From assembly GCA_016721505.1 (NCBI GenBank), contig JADKHX010000002.1:124001-188000 (forward strand): 64,000 nucleotides of DNA, in the 5' to 3' direction. The stretch's first letter is position 1. Every line of letters starts with the position of its first letter. The notes under the pieces are model-generated. The model was given only the letters and a program-made list of their open reading frames with translations, searched no databases and was not told where the DNA came from. The translations under genes and the position numbers were made by a program. Positions 1-9,595 of this stretch are shown here, piece by piece. Source of the stretch: Rhodocyclaceae bacterium. Lineage in GTDB: Bacteria > Pseudomonadota > Gammaproteobacteria > Burkholderiales > Rhodocyclaceae.

Positions 1-1374
1 ATCCTTTTTGAGTTTCTGCGGACGCTTCCAGCCCGCCATCGAAATTTGCTTGGCGCGCGACACCGTGAGTTGATCGGCGGGCGCGTCTTTCGTCAACGTG
101 GTTCCCGCGCCGAGCGTGGCGCCGCGCCCCACAGTGACTGGCGCGATCAGCTGTGTGTCCGAGCCGATAAAAACATCGTCTTCAATGATCGTGCGGAATT
201 TATTCGCGCCATCGTAATTGCAAGTGATGGTGCCGGCGCCAACGTTGACGCGACTACCCATCGTGGTATCACCAATGTAGGACAGATGATTTACTTTCGA
301 ACCGCTGGCGATATCGGAATTTTTTATCTCGCAGAAATTTCCAACGTGTACTTCGTTGCCCAAGGTGGTGCCTGGACGCAAACGCGCATAGGGACCGATG
401 ATCGAATTTGCGCCGATAACGGCATCTTCGATATGACAAAACGGTTTGATTAAAACGCCTGCGCCGACGCTGCAATTTTTCAACACGCAATTGGCTGACA
501 GCGTGCTACCAGCACCAACTGATACTTTGCCTTCGAACACGCAGCCGACATCGATGAATACATCCGGCTCGCAGGTCAATTCGCCACGCACATCGATGCG
601 CGCCGGGTCGGCTAGCGTCACGCCAGCTTCCATCAGCGCCTCAGCAATATTGCGCTGATGCACGCGTTCCAGTTGCGCTAATTGCGCTTTGTTGTTCACA
701 CCTTCGGTCTCCCATGCGGCGCCCGGATGGGCGGTCACCACCTTGCAGCCCTCGCTTACAGCGAGCGCCACGATATCGGTCAAATAGTATTCACCCTGCG
801 CGTTTTGATTGCCCAAACCGGGTAACCAGCGTGCCAATGACGCTGCCGGAGCGACCAACATTCCGGTATTGATTTCACCTATCGCGCGCTCGGCATCGTC
901 GGCGTCTTTTTCTTCCACGATGCGTTTGACTTGCCCGTCAATCCGCACGATACGACCATAACCGTGTGGGTTAGGTACTAGCGCGGTAAGCAAGGCGAGA
1001 TTGTTTTGTCCAGCGGCTTCGATGAGGCGATGCAGAGTCGCAGTGCGTGTCAGTGGCACATCGCCGTACAAAACCAAAGTTGGCGCGTCAGGATCAATAT
1101 GCGGCAATGCCTGTAACAGCGCATGACCGGTGCCGAGTTGTGGCGATTGATTCGCCCACTGAATATCCGTTGCGGGGAACGCGACGCGCACCGCATCGCC
1201 ACCATGCCCCACGACGACGCAAATATTCTGCGCACCCAAACTGCGTGCGGTGTCGAGCACATGCGCAAGCATGGCCTTGCCTGCCAGCGGCTGCAAAACC
1301 TTGGGTAATTCGGAGCGCATACGCTTGCCTGCGCCGGCGGCGAGGATGACAACGTTGAGTGGTGAATTTTTCAT
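1..1374 (-). CDS. glmU: Bifunctional UDP-GlcNAc pyrophosphorylase / GlcN-1-P acetyltransferase (3' end off window)
   Basis: GlmU acetylates glucosamine-1-phosphate and uridylylates it to UDP-GlcNAc, the cytosolic precursor of peptidoglycan and LPS. The reading frame starts at the ATG at 1374 and stays open for 458 codons to base 1. The E. coli enzyme has about 456 residues, so only the last few codons and the stop are missing. Near the N-terminus is the nucleotide-binding signature LAAGAGKRMRSELPKVL. From about residue 250 there are hexapeptide repeats of a left-handed beta-helix (for example VGAGTITCNYDG). Residues 285-292, read SVGAGSTL, are encoded by repeat copy R1. They keep the length usual for this stretch, so this looks like replacement rather than insertion. 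The family call is certain. Confidence 0.97.
   Translation of the reverse strand, partial: MKNSPLNVVILAAGAGKRMRSELPKVLQPLAGKAMLAHVLDTARSLGAQNICVVVGHGGDAVRVAFPATDIQWANQSPQLGTGHALLQALPHIDPDAPTLVLYGDVPLTRTATLHRLIEAAGQNNLALLTALVPNPHGYGRIVRIDGQVKRIVEEKDADDAERAIGEINTGMLVAPAASLARWLPGLGNQNAQGEYYLTDIVALAVSEGCKVVTAHPGAAWETEGVNNKAQLAQLERVHQRNIAEALMEAGVTLADPARIDVRGELTCEPDVFIDVGCVFEGKVSVGAGSTLSANCVLKNCSVGAGVLIKPFCHIEDAVIGANSIIGPYARLRPGTTLGNEVHVGNFCEIKNSDIASGSKVNHLSYIGDTTMGSRVNVGAGTITCNYDGANKFRTIIEDDVFIGSDTQLIAPVTVGRGATLGAGTTLTKDAPADQLTVSRAKQISMAGWKRPQKLKKD
499..521 (-). repeat. Dispersed repeat copy R1 (in glmU)
   Basis: Box A CAGTTGGTGCTG, spacer GT, box B variant AGCACGCTG, followed by TC. It is sense to glmU, and box A is read as Val-Gly-Ala starting at residue 286. 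Confidence 0.85.
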
Positions 1375-1418
1375 TTGGTCATAGTCTACCAAGACCACTC
1401 ACGCTGAGGAGATTTCGT

Positions 1419-1513
1419 CACTTGGTGCTGGTATCCAGTGTCGGCTTTGCACAGCCGACCCGCTATGCAGGCGCAAAGCAATGCTTTGCGAATTCCCTGC
1501 GCCGCCGCCGTCG
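1419..1513 (+). repeat. Dispersed repeat copy R2, long 95-bp form
   Basis: Lies in the gap between glmU and the marC-like gene. It starts with a box A variant (CACTTGGTGCTG) and runs 95 bp. A hand alignment without gaps to copy R10 inside leuS gives 74 of 95 identical bases. It contains two hairpins: TCGGCT/AGCCGA with a 6-nt loop, and GCAAAGCA/TGCTTTGC with a 1-nt loop. It ends in a GCC-rich run and GTCG. Confidence 0.8.
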
Positions 1514-1527
1514 TGAACCAAATGCTG

Positions 1528-2139
1528 TCAAGCAAACGTCTTAACAAATCCACTAATCCCACGCAGCAGCATTTCTATCGCCAGCGCACTCAATATCAAT
1601 CCCATTAAACGTTCCACGGCAGTGAGCACACGCTCGCCCAGCACGTGAATCAGTTTGCCGCTGGCGACTAATACCGCCGTTGATACTGCCATCGCCAAGC
1701 TCATTGCGCCGAACCACTCGAACAATCTATCGGGTTCGCGCGAAACCAAGAGCATCACCATCGCCATCGCCGAGGGGCCTGCAATTGCCGGCACGGCGAG
1801 AGGAACGATAAATGGTTCGGCACCACCGGGTGTATCTCCAAATACACTACCGCCGGGTGGCGGGAAAATCATTCGCAGTGCAATTAAAAACAGCACCACG
1901 CCGCCCGAGATGCCCAATGAAACTTCAGAGAGCTGCAGAAAGCTCATCACGCGCTGACCAAAAAACAAAAAAATAGTCAGTACCACATAAGCCATCAAAC
2001 ATTCGCGCAGGACCACACGCCAACGTCTGGCCGGCGTTACCCCGCGCAACAACGCGGCGACAATCGGAATATTGCCGAAGGGGTCGAGCACCAGCAGCAG
2101 CAAGAATGCTGCTGACAAAAAACTTGCGCTCAGCTCCAT
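1528..2139 (-). CDS. MarC/YhgN-family integral membrane protein
   Basis: A 203-residue hydrophobic protein with about six predicted membrane segments and the LDPFGNIPI motif near the N-terminus that marks the MarC family. Family members sit in the inner membrane and their transported substrate is not established; the old link of MarC to antibiotic resistance was not upheld. An upstream in-frame ATG would add 11 residues (start 2172) and overlap gltD. I prefer the ATG at 2139 because the hydrophobic segment then begins directly, as is usual in the family. It follows gltD on the same strand with the start 10 bp past the gltD stop, so it is probably co-transcribed with gltBD. No role in glutamate synthesis is implied. 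Confidence 0.85.
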   Translation of the reverse strand: MELSASFLSAAFLLLLVLDPFGNIPIVAALLRGVTPARRWRVVLRECLMAYVVLTIFLFFGQRVMSFLQLSEVSLGISGGVVLFLIALRMIFPPPGGSVFGDTPGGAEPFIVPLAVPAIAGPSAMAMVMLLVSREPDRLFEWFGAMSLAMAVSTAVLVASGKLIHVLGERVLTAVERLMGLILSALAIEMLLRGISGFVKTFA

Positions 2140-2149
2140 TGTTGTTCGG

Positions 2150-3613
2150 CTAGCGTGGCAACACGCTGGCACCCATCAAATAGGCATCGACTGCGCGCGC
2201 GCACTGGCGACCTTCGCGGATCGCCCACACCACCAGCGATTGCCCGCGTCGCATGTCACCAGCGGCGAAAACACCTTTAACGTTGGTCACGTAAGCTTGA
2301 TCACCCTCAGTGCTTGCCTTGGCGTTGCCACGTCCGTCAGGTGTTACACCGAAGGCATCAAGCACGCCGCGCGCCGGTTGCGTGAAACCCATGGCGAGGA
2401 AAACATAGTCGGCGCGGATTTCAAATTCGCTGCCAGCGACCTCACTCATGCGTCCATTTTTCCATTCGAGATGTACCGCTTTGACAGCATGCAGACGGCC
2501 ATTTTTACTGATGAATTCCTTGGTACCTATCGACCAGTCGCGCGCCGCGCCTTCTTCATGCGAGGACGAGGTGCGCATCTTGAGCGGCCAATACGGCCAA
2601 GTCAGCGGACCGTCTTCTTGTTCGGGCGGGCGAGGCATCAATTCGATTTGGGTAATGCTGGCCGCGCCATGTCGGTTGGAAGTACCGACGCAATCTGAGC
2701 CGGTATCGCCGCCGCCTATCACCAGCACATGTTTGCCATGCACGTTGATTGGATTCTTCGGTGCTCCCGCCACTTCTTTGTTTTGCGGAATCAAAAATTC
2801 CAGCGCGAAATGTACGCCGGGTAAATCGCGTCCCGGAATCGGCAAATCTCTTGGCGTCTCCGATCCACCCGAAAGAATCACCACATCGAATTCCTTGCGC
2901 AGTTGCTCGGTGGTTACTACCCATTTCGCGTCGCTGGCGATTTCGCGCGGTAGCACCGCGTTGGTCACCATGGTGCTAGTCACAAAGCGGACACCTTCTA
3001 CGCCCATTTGCGCCATGCGCCAGTCGATTAAGCGCTTGTCGAGTTTGAAATCGGGAATCCCATAGCGCAGCAAACCACCGATGCGATCGCTTTTTTCGAA
3101 CACTGTTACTGCATGTCCGGCGCGCGCCAATTGTTGCGCTGCCGCCAATCCCGCCGGTCCTGAGCCGACCACGGCAATTTTCTTGCCGGTTTGGTGGCTA
3201 GCAGGTTGCGGTGTCACCCAACCGTTCTCGCCCGCCTTGTCGATGATGGCGCGCTCGATGGATTTGATGCCAACCGGGTTTTGTTCAATGTTCAGCGTGC
3301 ACGCTGCTTCGCACGGTGCGGGGCAAATGCGGCTGGTGAATTCGGGGAAATTATTGGTCGAATGCAGCACATCTATTGCTTCGCGCCATTGCCCGCGATA
3401 AACCAAATCATTCCAGTCGGGAATGATGTTGTTGACCGGGCAACCGTTATTGCAAAACGGAATGCCGCAGTCCATGCAGCGCGCACTTTGCACTTTGGAC
3501 TGAGCATCGCTCAGATGCGGCACAAATTCGTGATAGTGCAATATGCGCGTGTTCGATTTCTCGTAAGTCTCGGCGACACGTTCAAACTCTTTGAATCCAG
3601 TTGGCATTCCCAT
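2150..3613 (-). CDS. gltD: Glutamate synthase (NADPH) small subunit
   Basis: GltD is the FAD and Fe-S electron-input subunit of glutamate synthase. It passes NADPH electrons to GltB so that glutamine plus 2-oxoglutarate give two glutamates. The 487-residue product has the N-terminal cysteine clusters expected for the Fe-S sites (CMDCGIPFC at about 46-54, and ICPAPCEAAC near 96-105). A first dinucleotide-binding motif GSGPAG lies near 150 and a second, VIGGGDTGSD, near 300. Length is normal for the family. The start codon directly abuts the gltB stop (TAAATG), so the two are certainly one operon, and translational coupling is likely. Confidence 0.97.
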   Translation of the reverse strand: MGMPTGFKEFERVAETYEKSNTRILHYHEFVPHLSDAQSKVQSARCMDCGIPFCNNGCPVNNIIPDWNDLVYRGQWREAIDVLHSTNNFPEFTSRICPAPCEAACTLNIEQNPVGIKSIERAIIDKAGENGWVTPQPASHQTGKKIAVVGSGPAGLAAAQQLARAGHAVTVFEKSDRIGGLLRYGIPDFKLDKRLIDWRMAQMGVEGVRFVTSTMVTNAVLPREIASDAKWVVTTEQLRKEFDVVILSGGSETPRDLPIPGRDLPGVHFALEFLIPQNKEVAGAPKNPINVHGKHVLVIGGGDTGSDCVGTSNRHGAASITQIELMPRPPEQEDGPLTWPYWPLKMRTSSSHEEGAARDWSIGTKEFISKNGRLHAVKAVHLEWKNGRMSEVAGSEFEIRADYVFLAMGFTQPARGVLDAFGVTPDGRGNAKASTEGDQAYVTNVKGVFAAGDMRRGQSLVVWAIREGRQCARAVDAYLMGASVLPR

Positions 3614-6600
3614 TTAGGCAATCTCTTTCTGTGCAACTTTTGAGGTGCGAGCTTTCTGCGCCATCTCGGTCAAGGCGCGTCGGTATTCATTCGGGAATAC
3701 CTTGACGAACTTGCCGCGCGCAGTTTCCCAATTGCTCAAAATCGCACTCGCGCGTTCACTACCGGTTAGCGCGGCGTGCTCACTGAGCATGCGTTTCAAT
3801 TGCGTCTCGTCGGCCTCATCGCGATGACGCGTACCATCGTCGGCTTGCTCTGCCGCAGAGAGCAATTTCTGCAAGGTCACCATCGCCGGATTGCAACGCT
3901 TGGCGAAGTTGCCATCGATGTCGTACACGTAGGCGATGCCGCCTGACATACCCGCCGCGAAATTGCGTCCGGTGATTCCCAACACAGCCACAGTTCCGCC
4001 GGTCATGTATTCACAACCGTGATCGCCGGTGCCTTCGACAACCGCTTGACCACCGGAATTGCGCACGCAGAACCGCTCGCCCGCAACGCCTTGGAAAAAC
4101 GCTTCGCCTTCGGTTGCGCCGTACAGCACGGTGTTGCCGACGATGATGTTTTGCTCGGCCGCGCCAGCAAATCCTTTGGCTTTGCGCACCACGATACGTC
4201 CACCAGACAATCCTTTGCCGACGTAATCATTCGCATCGCCGGTCAAATCCAGCGTGATACCGCGTGCGAGGAATGCGCCGAAGCTTTGGCCCGCAGTGCC
4301 GGTGAGTCGAATATTGATGGTGCCATCCGGCAAACCTTTACGCCCGTAGCGCTTGGCAATTTGGTGCGAGAGCAAAGTGCCACAAGTGCGATTGGCGCTT
4401 TTGATCACCGCGTCGATTTTGACTTTCTTGCCATGTTCAATCGCTGGTTTGGCCTGCGCTATCAAGTCGTGATCAAGTGCTTTAACCAGGCCATGATCTT
4501 GCGTTTCGGTATGCCGACGGGACACGCTGGCGGGCAAATCAGGGCGATAAAACACTTTGCTGAAATCCAGTCCTTGTGCCTTCCAATGCTCAATGCCGGC
4601 GCGGGTGTCGAGCAAATCGCTACGCCCGACCAGATCATCAAAGCGGCGCACGCCCATGCGCGCCATCATTTCGCGCACTTCTTCGGCAATAAAGAAAAAG
4701 AAATTCACCACGTGTTCCGGCTGACCGGTAAAGCGTTTGCGTAGCTCGGGATCTTGCGTGGCTACACCAACCGGGCAGGTATTCAAATGACATTTACGCA
4801 TCATGATGCAGCCGGTCGCCACCAATGGTGCAGTGGCGAAACCGAATTCGTCTGCACCCAACAACGCGCCGATCACCACATCGCGGCCGGTTTTCATTTG
4901 ACCGTCGGCCTGCACACGGATGCGCCCACGCAGGCGATTGAGCACCAGCGTTTGTTGCGTCTCGGCTAAGCCCAATTCCCATGGCGTGCCTGCGTGCTTG
5001 ATAGAAGACACGGGAGACGCGCCGGTACCGCCATCGTGACCGGCAATCACTACGTGATCGGCCTTGGCCTTGGAAACACCTGCGGCGACCGTGCCAACAC
5101 CGACTTCAGAAACTAACTTGACCGACACTGAAGCGCTTGGATTGGCATTTTTCAAATCGTGGATCAACTGCGCCAAATCTTCGATGGAGTAAATATCGTG
5201 ATGCGGCGGTGGTGAAATCAGACCGACGCCGGGTACGGAATGGCGCAAAAATCCGATGTACTCGGAAACTTTGTGGCCAGGCAATTGCCCGCCTTCACCA
5301 GGTTTTGCGCCTTGCGCCATTTTGATTTGCAACTGATCGGCGTTGGCCAAATATTCAGCGGTTACGCCAAAACGGCCCGAGGCGACTTGTTTGATTGCCG
5401 AGCGCAAGCTGTCGCCTTTGAGTAGCGGAATATCGCGTGCAATCACCGACGAACCAATCACGCTGGACAGCGTGTCACCAGCACCAACTGGCGAGAATCG
5501 TTTCGGATCTTCGCCACCTTCGCCAGTGTTTGATTTGCCACCAATGCGGTTCATCGCAACCGCCAGCGTGGTGTGCGCTTCGGTCGAAATCGAGCCTAGC
5601 GACATCGCGCCGGTGGCGAAACGCTTGACGATATCTTTGGCCGATTCGACTTCTGCCAAAGGTACTGGAGGTCCCGCTGGACGCACCTCAAACAACCCAC
5701 GCAAGGTCAGGTGACGCTTGCTTTGATCGTTAATCAGCGTCGCGTATTCCTTGTAAGTCTCGAATTTGTTTGAGCGCGTGGCGTGTTGCAGTTTGGCGAT
5801 CGAATCCGGCGTCCACATGTGTTCTTCGCCGCGAATGCGGAAAGCATATTCGCCGCCTGCTTCGAGCGCATTCGCCAACACCGGATCTTCAGAAAATGCC
5901 GCGCGATGGGTACGTACGGCTTCCTCGGCAATCTCGGCCAATCCAATACCTTCGATCTTGCTTGGCGTGCCGGTGAAGTAGCGCGCGACAAACGCCGAAG
6001 TCAGACCAACCGCTTCAAACACTTGCGCGCCACAATACGATTGGTAAGTCGAGATGCCCATTTTGGACATCACTTTCATCAGCCCTTTACCAATCGCCTT
6101 GATGTAATTTTTGGTCGCGTAACGATAGTCACCATTGGCCTGCTGCACTTGATCATTGATGGTTTCCAGCGCCAACCACGGACAAATCGCTTCGGCGCCA
6201 TAACCGGCAAGCAAAGCAAAGTGATGCACTTCGCGCACCGAACCAGTATCGACAACCAAGCCAACTTTGGTGCGCAATCCCTTGCGCGTCAAATGATGGT
6301 GTACCCCCGAACAGGCCAGCAGCGCAGGGATAGCGACGTGATTACGGTCGATATTGCGATCACTCAAAATCAGCACGTTGTAGCCATCAGAGACTGCCTG
6401 TTCAGCCGCCGTGCACAAACGTCCCATTGCTGTATCGCAACCAAACGGACCTTCGCTGACTGCAAACGTGATATCCAATTCGAGCGAGCTAAAGCGCCCA
6501 TTGGACATGCGTTTGATATCGCGCAGACGCGAAATGTCAACTTCGTCGAGCACTGGTTGCTTGACTTCGAGCCGCGCTGACAAAGCTTCGTTTTTATTTA

Positions 6601-8266
6601 CGATGCCGAGCAAATTCGGTTTGGGGCCGATAAAGCTGGTTAAGGACATCACGATTTCTTCACGAATCGGATCAATCGGCGGATTGGTTACCTGCGCAAA
6701 AAGTTGTTTGAAATAGTTGTAAAAGACTTTGTTCTTGCTAGATAACACCGGCAACGCCGCATCGTTACCCATTGAGCCGGTCGGCTCTTCGCCGTTGGCA
6801 ATCATCGGTTCGAGAATCACACTGATGTCTTCGCGCGTGTAGCCAAATGCCTGTTGTGTGTCGAGCAATGATTCTTTCAACTCTGCCACCGCACGCACGC
6901 GCGGCGTGGGCAGATCGTCAAGGAACACGCGCGATTCGGCGATCCAGCGGCGATAGGGTTCGGCGGTGGACAAGGTCTGCTTCAACTCTTCATCGTCGAT
7001 GATGCGACCTTGTTCGAGATCGAGAAGAAACATCCGCCCCGGTTGTAGTCGCCATTTTTTTACGATGCGTTCTTGTGCAATCGGCAAAACACCAATCTCG
7101 GATGACATGATGACCAAATCGTCGTCAGTGACGATGTAACGCGCCGGACGCAAGCCGTTGCGATCCAATGTCGCGCCGATTTGTCGGCCGTCGGTAAATG
7201 CAATCGCCGCCGGGCCATCCCACGGCTCCATGATCGGCGCATGAAATTCGTAAAACGCGCGGCGATCTGCGTCCATCGAGGCATTGTTGGACCACGCCTC
7301 CGGAATCATCATCATCATCGCGTGGGTCAGCGAGAAGCCCCCCATGACAAGAAGTTCAAGTGCGTTGTCAAACGAGGCGGTGTCGGATTGACCGTCGTAA
7401 ATCAGCGGCCAGATTTTGCTTAGGTCGTCACCCAATTTGACCGAGGAAATATTGTGCTGACGCGCCCTAATCCAATTGACATTGCCGCGCACGGTGTTGA
7501 TTTCACCGTTGTGCGCGATCATGCGAAATGGGTGCGCCAAATCCCATGTTGGAAACGTATTGGTCGAGAAACGTTGATGCGCCAACGCAAGCCCTGACAC
7601 CAGCCGCTCATCCATCAGATCAAGAAAATATTCGCCGACCTGATTGGCCAGCAACATGCCTTTGTAAACCACCGTGCGTGCTGACATCGACGGCACGTAA
7701 TACATCTTGCCATCGGGTAGTTTGAGCGCCTGAATGGCGTGGCCGGACTCCTTGCGAATGATGTACAGCTTGCGCTCAAGCGCATCCGTGTCGGTGATAT
7801 TGGCACCTCGCCCGATAAACACTTGGCGTATCACCGGCTCGATATCCCGTGCGGCTTGCGCTAAACCCGCGTTGTCGCAAGGTACATCGCGCCAACCCAG
7901 CAGCACTTGACCTTCGGCCACAATGGCGCGATTGACTGCGTCTTCACAGGCTTGCCGACTCGCCGCATCGCGAGGCAAAAATATCATTCCAACCCCGTAA
8001 TCACCGGGTTGCGGCAAGCTCACACTTTGGCGGCTCATTTCCGCGCGCAAGAAGGCGTCGGGGATTTGCAACAAAATGCCTGCGCCATCGCCCAATAAGG
8101 GATCGTAGCCAGTCGCACCGCGATGCTCCAGATTTTTCAAAATCTGCAAACCCTGCGTCACGATGGCGTGACTTTTTTGATTCTTAATGTGAGCGACAAA
8201 GCCGACACCACAGGCATCGTGCTCGTTGGCGGGGTCGTAGAGACCCTGGCGCGCGGGGCTAGACAT
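3614..8266 (-). CDS. gltB: Glutamate synthase (NADPH) large subunit with an in-frame insertion
   Basis: GltB carries out ammonia release from glutamine and reductive amination of 2-oxoglutarate. The 1550-residue product begins with an 18-residue propeptide, and Cys19 (motif CGVGF) should be the glutaminase nucleophile after cleavage. The FMN-binding synthase domain and the cysteine motif CIMMRKCHLNTCPVG for the 3Fe-4S cluster are present, followed by the GXGXG-repeat C-terminal domain. Between the conserved motifs GEGGEDPKRF and SAIKQVASGRFG this protein has about 21 residues more than usual homologues (residues about 927-949). The stretch starts with VGAGDTLS, which is encoded by repeat copy R3. 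Reading frame and function appear preserved. Confidence 0.97.
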   Translation of the reverse strand: MSSPARQGLYDPANEHDACGVGFVAHIKNQKSHAIVTQGLQILKNLEHRGATGYDPLLGDGAGILLQIPDAFLRAEMSRQSVSLPQPGDYGVGMIFLPRDAASRQACEDAVNRAIVAEGQVLLGWRDVPCDNAGLAQAARDIEPVIRQVFIGRGANITDTDALERKLYIIRKESGHAIQALKLPDGKMYYVPSMSARTVVYKGMLLANQVGEYFLDLMDERLVSGLALAHQRFSTNTFPTWDLAHPFRMIAHNGEINTVRGNVNWIRARQHNISSVKLGDDLSKIWPLIYDGQSDTASFDNALELLVMGGFSLTHAMMMMIPEAWSNNASMDADRRAFYEFHAPIMEPWDGPAAIAFTDGRQIGATLDRNGLRPARYIVTDDDLVIMSSEIGVLPIAQERIVKKWRLQPGRMFLLDLEQGRIIDDEELKQTLSTAEPYRRWIAESRVFLDDLPTPRVRAVAELKESLLDTQQAFGYTREDISVILEPMIANGEEPTGSMGNDAALPVLSSKNKVFYNYFKQLFAQVTNPPIDPIREEIVMSLTSFIGPKPNLLGIVNKNEALSARLEVKQPVLDEVDISRLRDIKRMSNGRFSSLELDITFAVSEGPFGCDTAMGRLCTAAEQAVSDGYNVLILSDRNIDRNHVAIPALLACSGVHHHLTRKGLRTKVGLVVDTGSVREVHHFALLAGYGAEAICPWLALETINDQVQQANGDYRYATKNYIKAIGKGLMKVMSKMGISTYQSYCGAQVFEAVGLTSAFVARYFTGTPSKIEGIGLAEIAEEAVRTHRAAFSEDPVLANALEAGGEYAFRIRGEEHMWTPDSIAKLQHATRSNKFETYKEYATLINDQSKRHLTLRGLFEVRPAGPPVPLAEVESAKDIVKRFATGAMSLGSISTEAHTTLAVAMNRIGGKSNTGEGGEDPKRFSPVGAGDTLSSVIGSSVIARDIPLLKGDSLRSAIKQVASGRFGVTAEYLANADQLQIKMAQGAKPGEGGQLPGHKVSEYIGFLRHSVPGVGLISPPPHHDIYSIEDLAQLIHDLKNANPSASVSVKLVSEVGVGTVAAGVSKAKADHVVIAGHDGGTGASPVSSIKHAGTPWELGLAETQQTLVLNRLRGRIRVQADGQMKTGRDVVIGALLGADEFGFATAPLVATGCIMMRKCHLNTCPVGVATQDPELRKRFTGQPEHVVNFFFFIAEEVREMMARMGVRRFDDLVGRSDLLDTRAGIEHWKAQGLDFSKVFYRPDLPASVSRRHTETQDHGLVKALDHDLIAQAKPAIEHGKKVKIDAVIKSANRTCGTLLSHQIAKRYGRKGLPDGTINIRLTGTAGQSFGAFLARGITLDLTGDANDYVGKGLSGGRIVVRKAKGFAGAAEQNIIVGNTVLYGATEGEAFFQGVAGERFCVRNSGGQAVVEGTGDHGCEYMTGGTVAVLGITGRNFAAGMSGGIAYVYDIDGNFAKRCNPAMVTLQKLLSAAEQADDGTRHRDEADETQLKRMLSEHAALTGSERASAILSNWETARGKFVKVFPNEYRRALTEMAQKARTSKVAQKEIA
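5468..5490 (-). repeat. Dispersed repeat copy R3 (in gltB)
   Basis: Perfect box A CAGTTGGTGCTG, spacer GT, perfect box B GACACGCTG, then TC. Sense to gltB and read as VGAGDTL from residue 927. It marks the start of an apparent insertion of about 63 bp in the gene. Confidence 0.9.
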
Positions 8267-8340
8267 GCTGAATTCCTAGGAAAAAGGGGCAAAAAGCGGT
8301 CGGCAAAAAAGCCGAGGAATGTGCAGCTTTGGCCGCTCCC
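8267..8340 (-). promoter_or_regulatory. gltB leader with nested hairpins and a T-run
   Basis: On the gltB sense strand, just upstream of its ATG, an outer stem AGCGG/CCGCT encloses TCGGC-TTTTTT-GCCGA, and a run of five T follows. This resembles a terminator or attenuator located in the 5' leader. The stems are short, so this is only a suggestion. Confidence 0.3.
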
Positions 8341-8436
8341 CGGCTTCACAGTTCACTTGGTCGTGAACGCAGTTTTTAATATACCGTGATTGTGGTTCGA
8401 TTTCAATATGCCGCAGAGCAGCAATCAGGGGTACGG

Positions 8437-8459
8437 CGGCGTGTGGCCAGCACCAACTA
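8437..8459 (-). repeat. Dispersed repeat copy R4 (gltB-dgt gap)
   Basis: Intergenic copy 8 bp beyond the dgt stop. Box A variant TAGTTGGTGCTG, spacer GC, box B variant CACACGCCG. It may sit in the 5' region of gltB mRNA. Confidence 0.8.
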
Positions 8460-8467
8460 ATGTGTGC

Positions 8468-9595
8468 CTAAAGCTGCCCGACCGAGAACAGGCGTTGGTA
8501 TTCCTTCATCGCGTATCGATCAGTCATCCCGGCGACATAGTCGGCGACGGCGCGCGCATCACCTTCTGCCGCGGCAAGTGCTTGATATTGCGGCGGCAAT
8601 AGCCGCAAATCGGCCATAAAGGCGGCGAACAGCTCGCCGATAATGCGATGCGCCTTGTTGGTCATGCGCAATACTTGATAGTGGCGATAGAGATTGGCAC
8701 GCAAAAACCGTTTCAATTCTTGATTTTGTTCATGCATTGCCGCAGAAAACGCGATCAGTGCCGGTGCAACTGCGACATCCGCCAGCGTGACCGGCGCGGC
8801 CGCAGCAATACGGCGGCTCGATTCGGCAAGGATATCGGTGACTTGGGCGTCGATTATGCGGCGGATGACTTCACTGATTCTTCGCCGTGGCGCGATAGCT
8901 GGGAACAATTGGTCGACTTCATCGGCATGCCGGGCAAACAAATCGATCTCCTGCAGCTGCTCAACGGTAATTAAGCCCGAGCGTAGACCATCGTCGACGT
9001 CGTGATTGTTATAAGCAATTTCGTCAGCGAGATTGCATATCTGCGCTTCTAGCGAGGGTCGTTTGCCATCGATGAAGCGCTGACCAATAGCACCAAGTTC
9101 ACGTGCTTTCGCAGGAGAGCAATGTTTGAGTATTCCTTCGCGGGTTTCAAACATCAGATTCAGGCCATCGAAGGCGCCGTAACGCTCCTCAAGCCGATCA
9201 ACGATGCGCAAGCTTTGCAGGTTGTGCTCAAAGCCTCCGTGCGCCTGCATGCAGCCATTTAGGGCATCCTGACCGGCGTGACCGAAGGGCGTATGACCAA
9301 GGTCGTGTGCAAGCGACACGGCCTCAGCGAGATCGTCGTTCAAACCCAGAGCACGCGCAATAGAGCGGGCAATCTGCGCTACTTCGATGCTGTGCGTCAA
9401 ACGAGTACGGAATAAATCACCTTCGTGATTGACGAAAACCTGCGTCTTGTATTCGAGTCGGCGAAATGCAGTGCAATGCACGATACGGTCGCGGTCACGT
9501 TGAAACTCACTGCGCGACTTCGCCGCTGGCTCAGCTATCGCTCGACCGCGCGAGTTGCTGTCGGACACCGAGTAGGTTTGCAGCTCAATTCTCAC
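8468..9595 (-). CDS. dgt: dGTPase-like HD-domain deoxyguanosine triphosphate triphosphohydrolase
   Basis: Family members hydrolyse dGTP, or dNTPs more broadly, to the nucleoside and tripolyphosphate and so adjust dNTP pools. The 375-residue protein shows the HD metal-binding signature AHDLGHTPFGHAG near residues 95-107 and the preceding RTRLTHSIEV motif that supplies another histidine. It is of the shorter Dgt-like type (370-420 residues) rather than the 505-residue E. coli Dgt, so its exact substrate is not fixed by sequence. Its start overlaps the 3' end of aroB by 11 bp. The order aroK-aroB-dgt-gltB is a conserved betaproteobacterial arrangement. Confidence 0.92.
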   Translation of the reverse strand: MRIELQTYSVSDSNSRGRAIAEPAAKSRSEFQRDRDRIVHCTAFRRLEYKTQVFVNHEGDLFRTRLTHSIEVAQIARSIARALGLNDDLAEAVSLAHDLGHTPFGHAGQDALNGCMQAHGGFEHNLQSLRIVDRLEERYGAFDGLNLMFETREGILKHCSPAKARELGAIGQRFIDGKRPSLEAQICNLADEIAYNNHDVDDGLRSGLITVEQLQEIDLFARHADEVDQLFPAIAPRRRISEVIRRIIDAQVTDILAESSRRIAAAAPVTLADVAVAPALIAFSAAMHEQNQELKRFLRANLYRHYQVLRMTNKAHRIIGELFAAFMADLRLLPPQYQALAAAEGDARAVADYVAGMTDRYAMKEYQRLFSVGQL

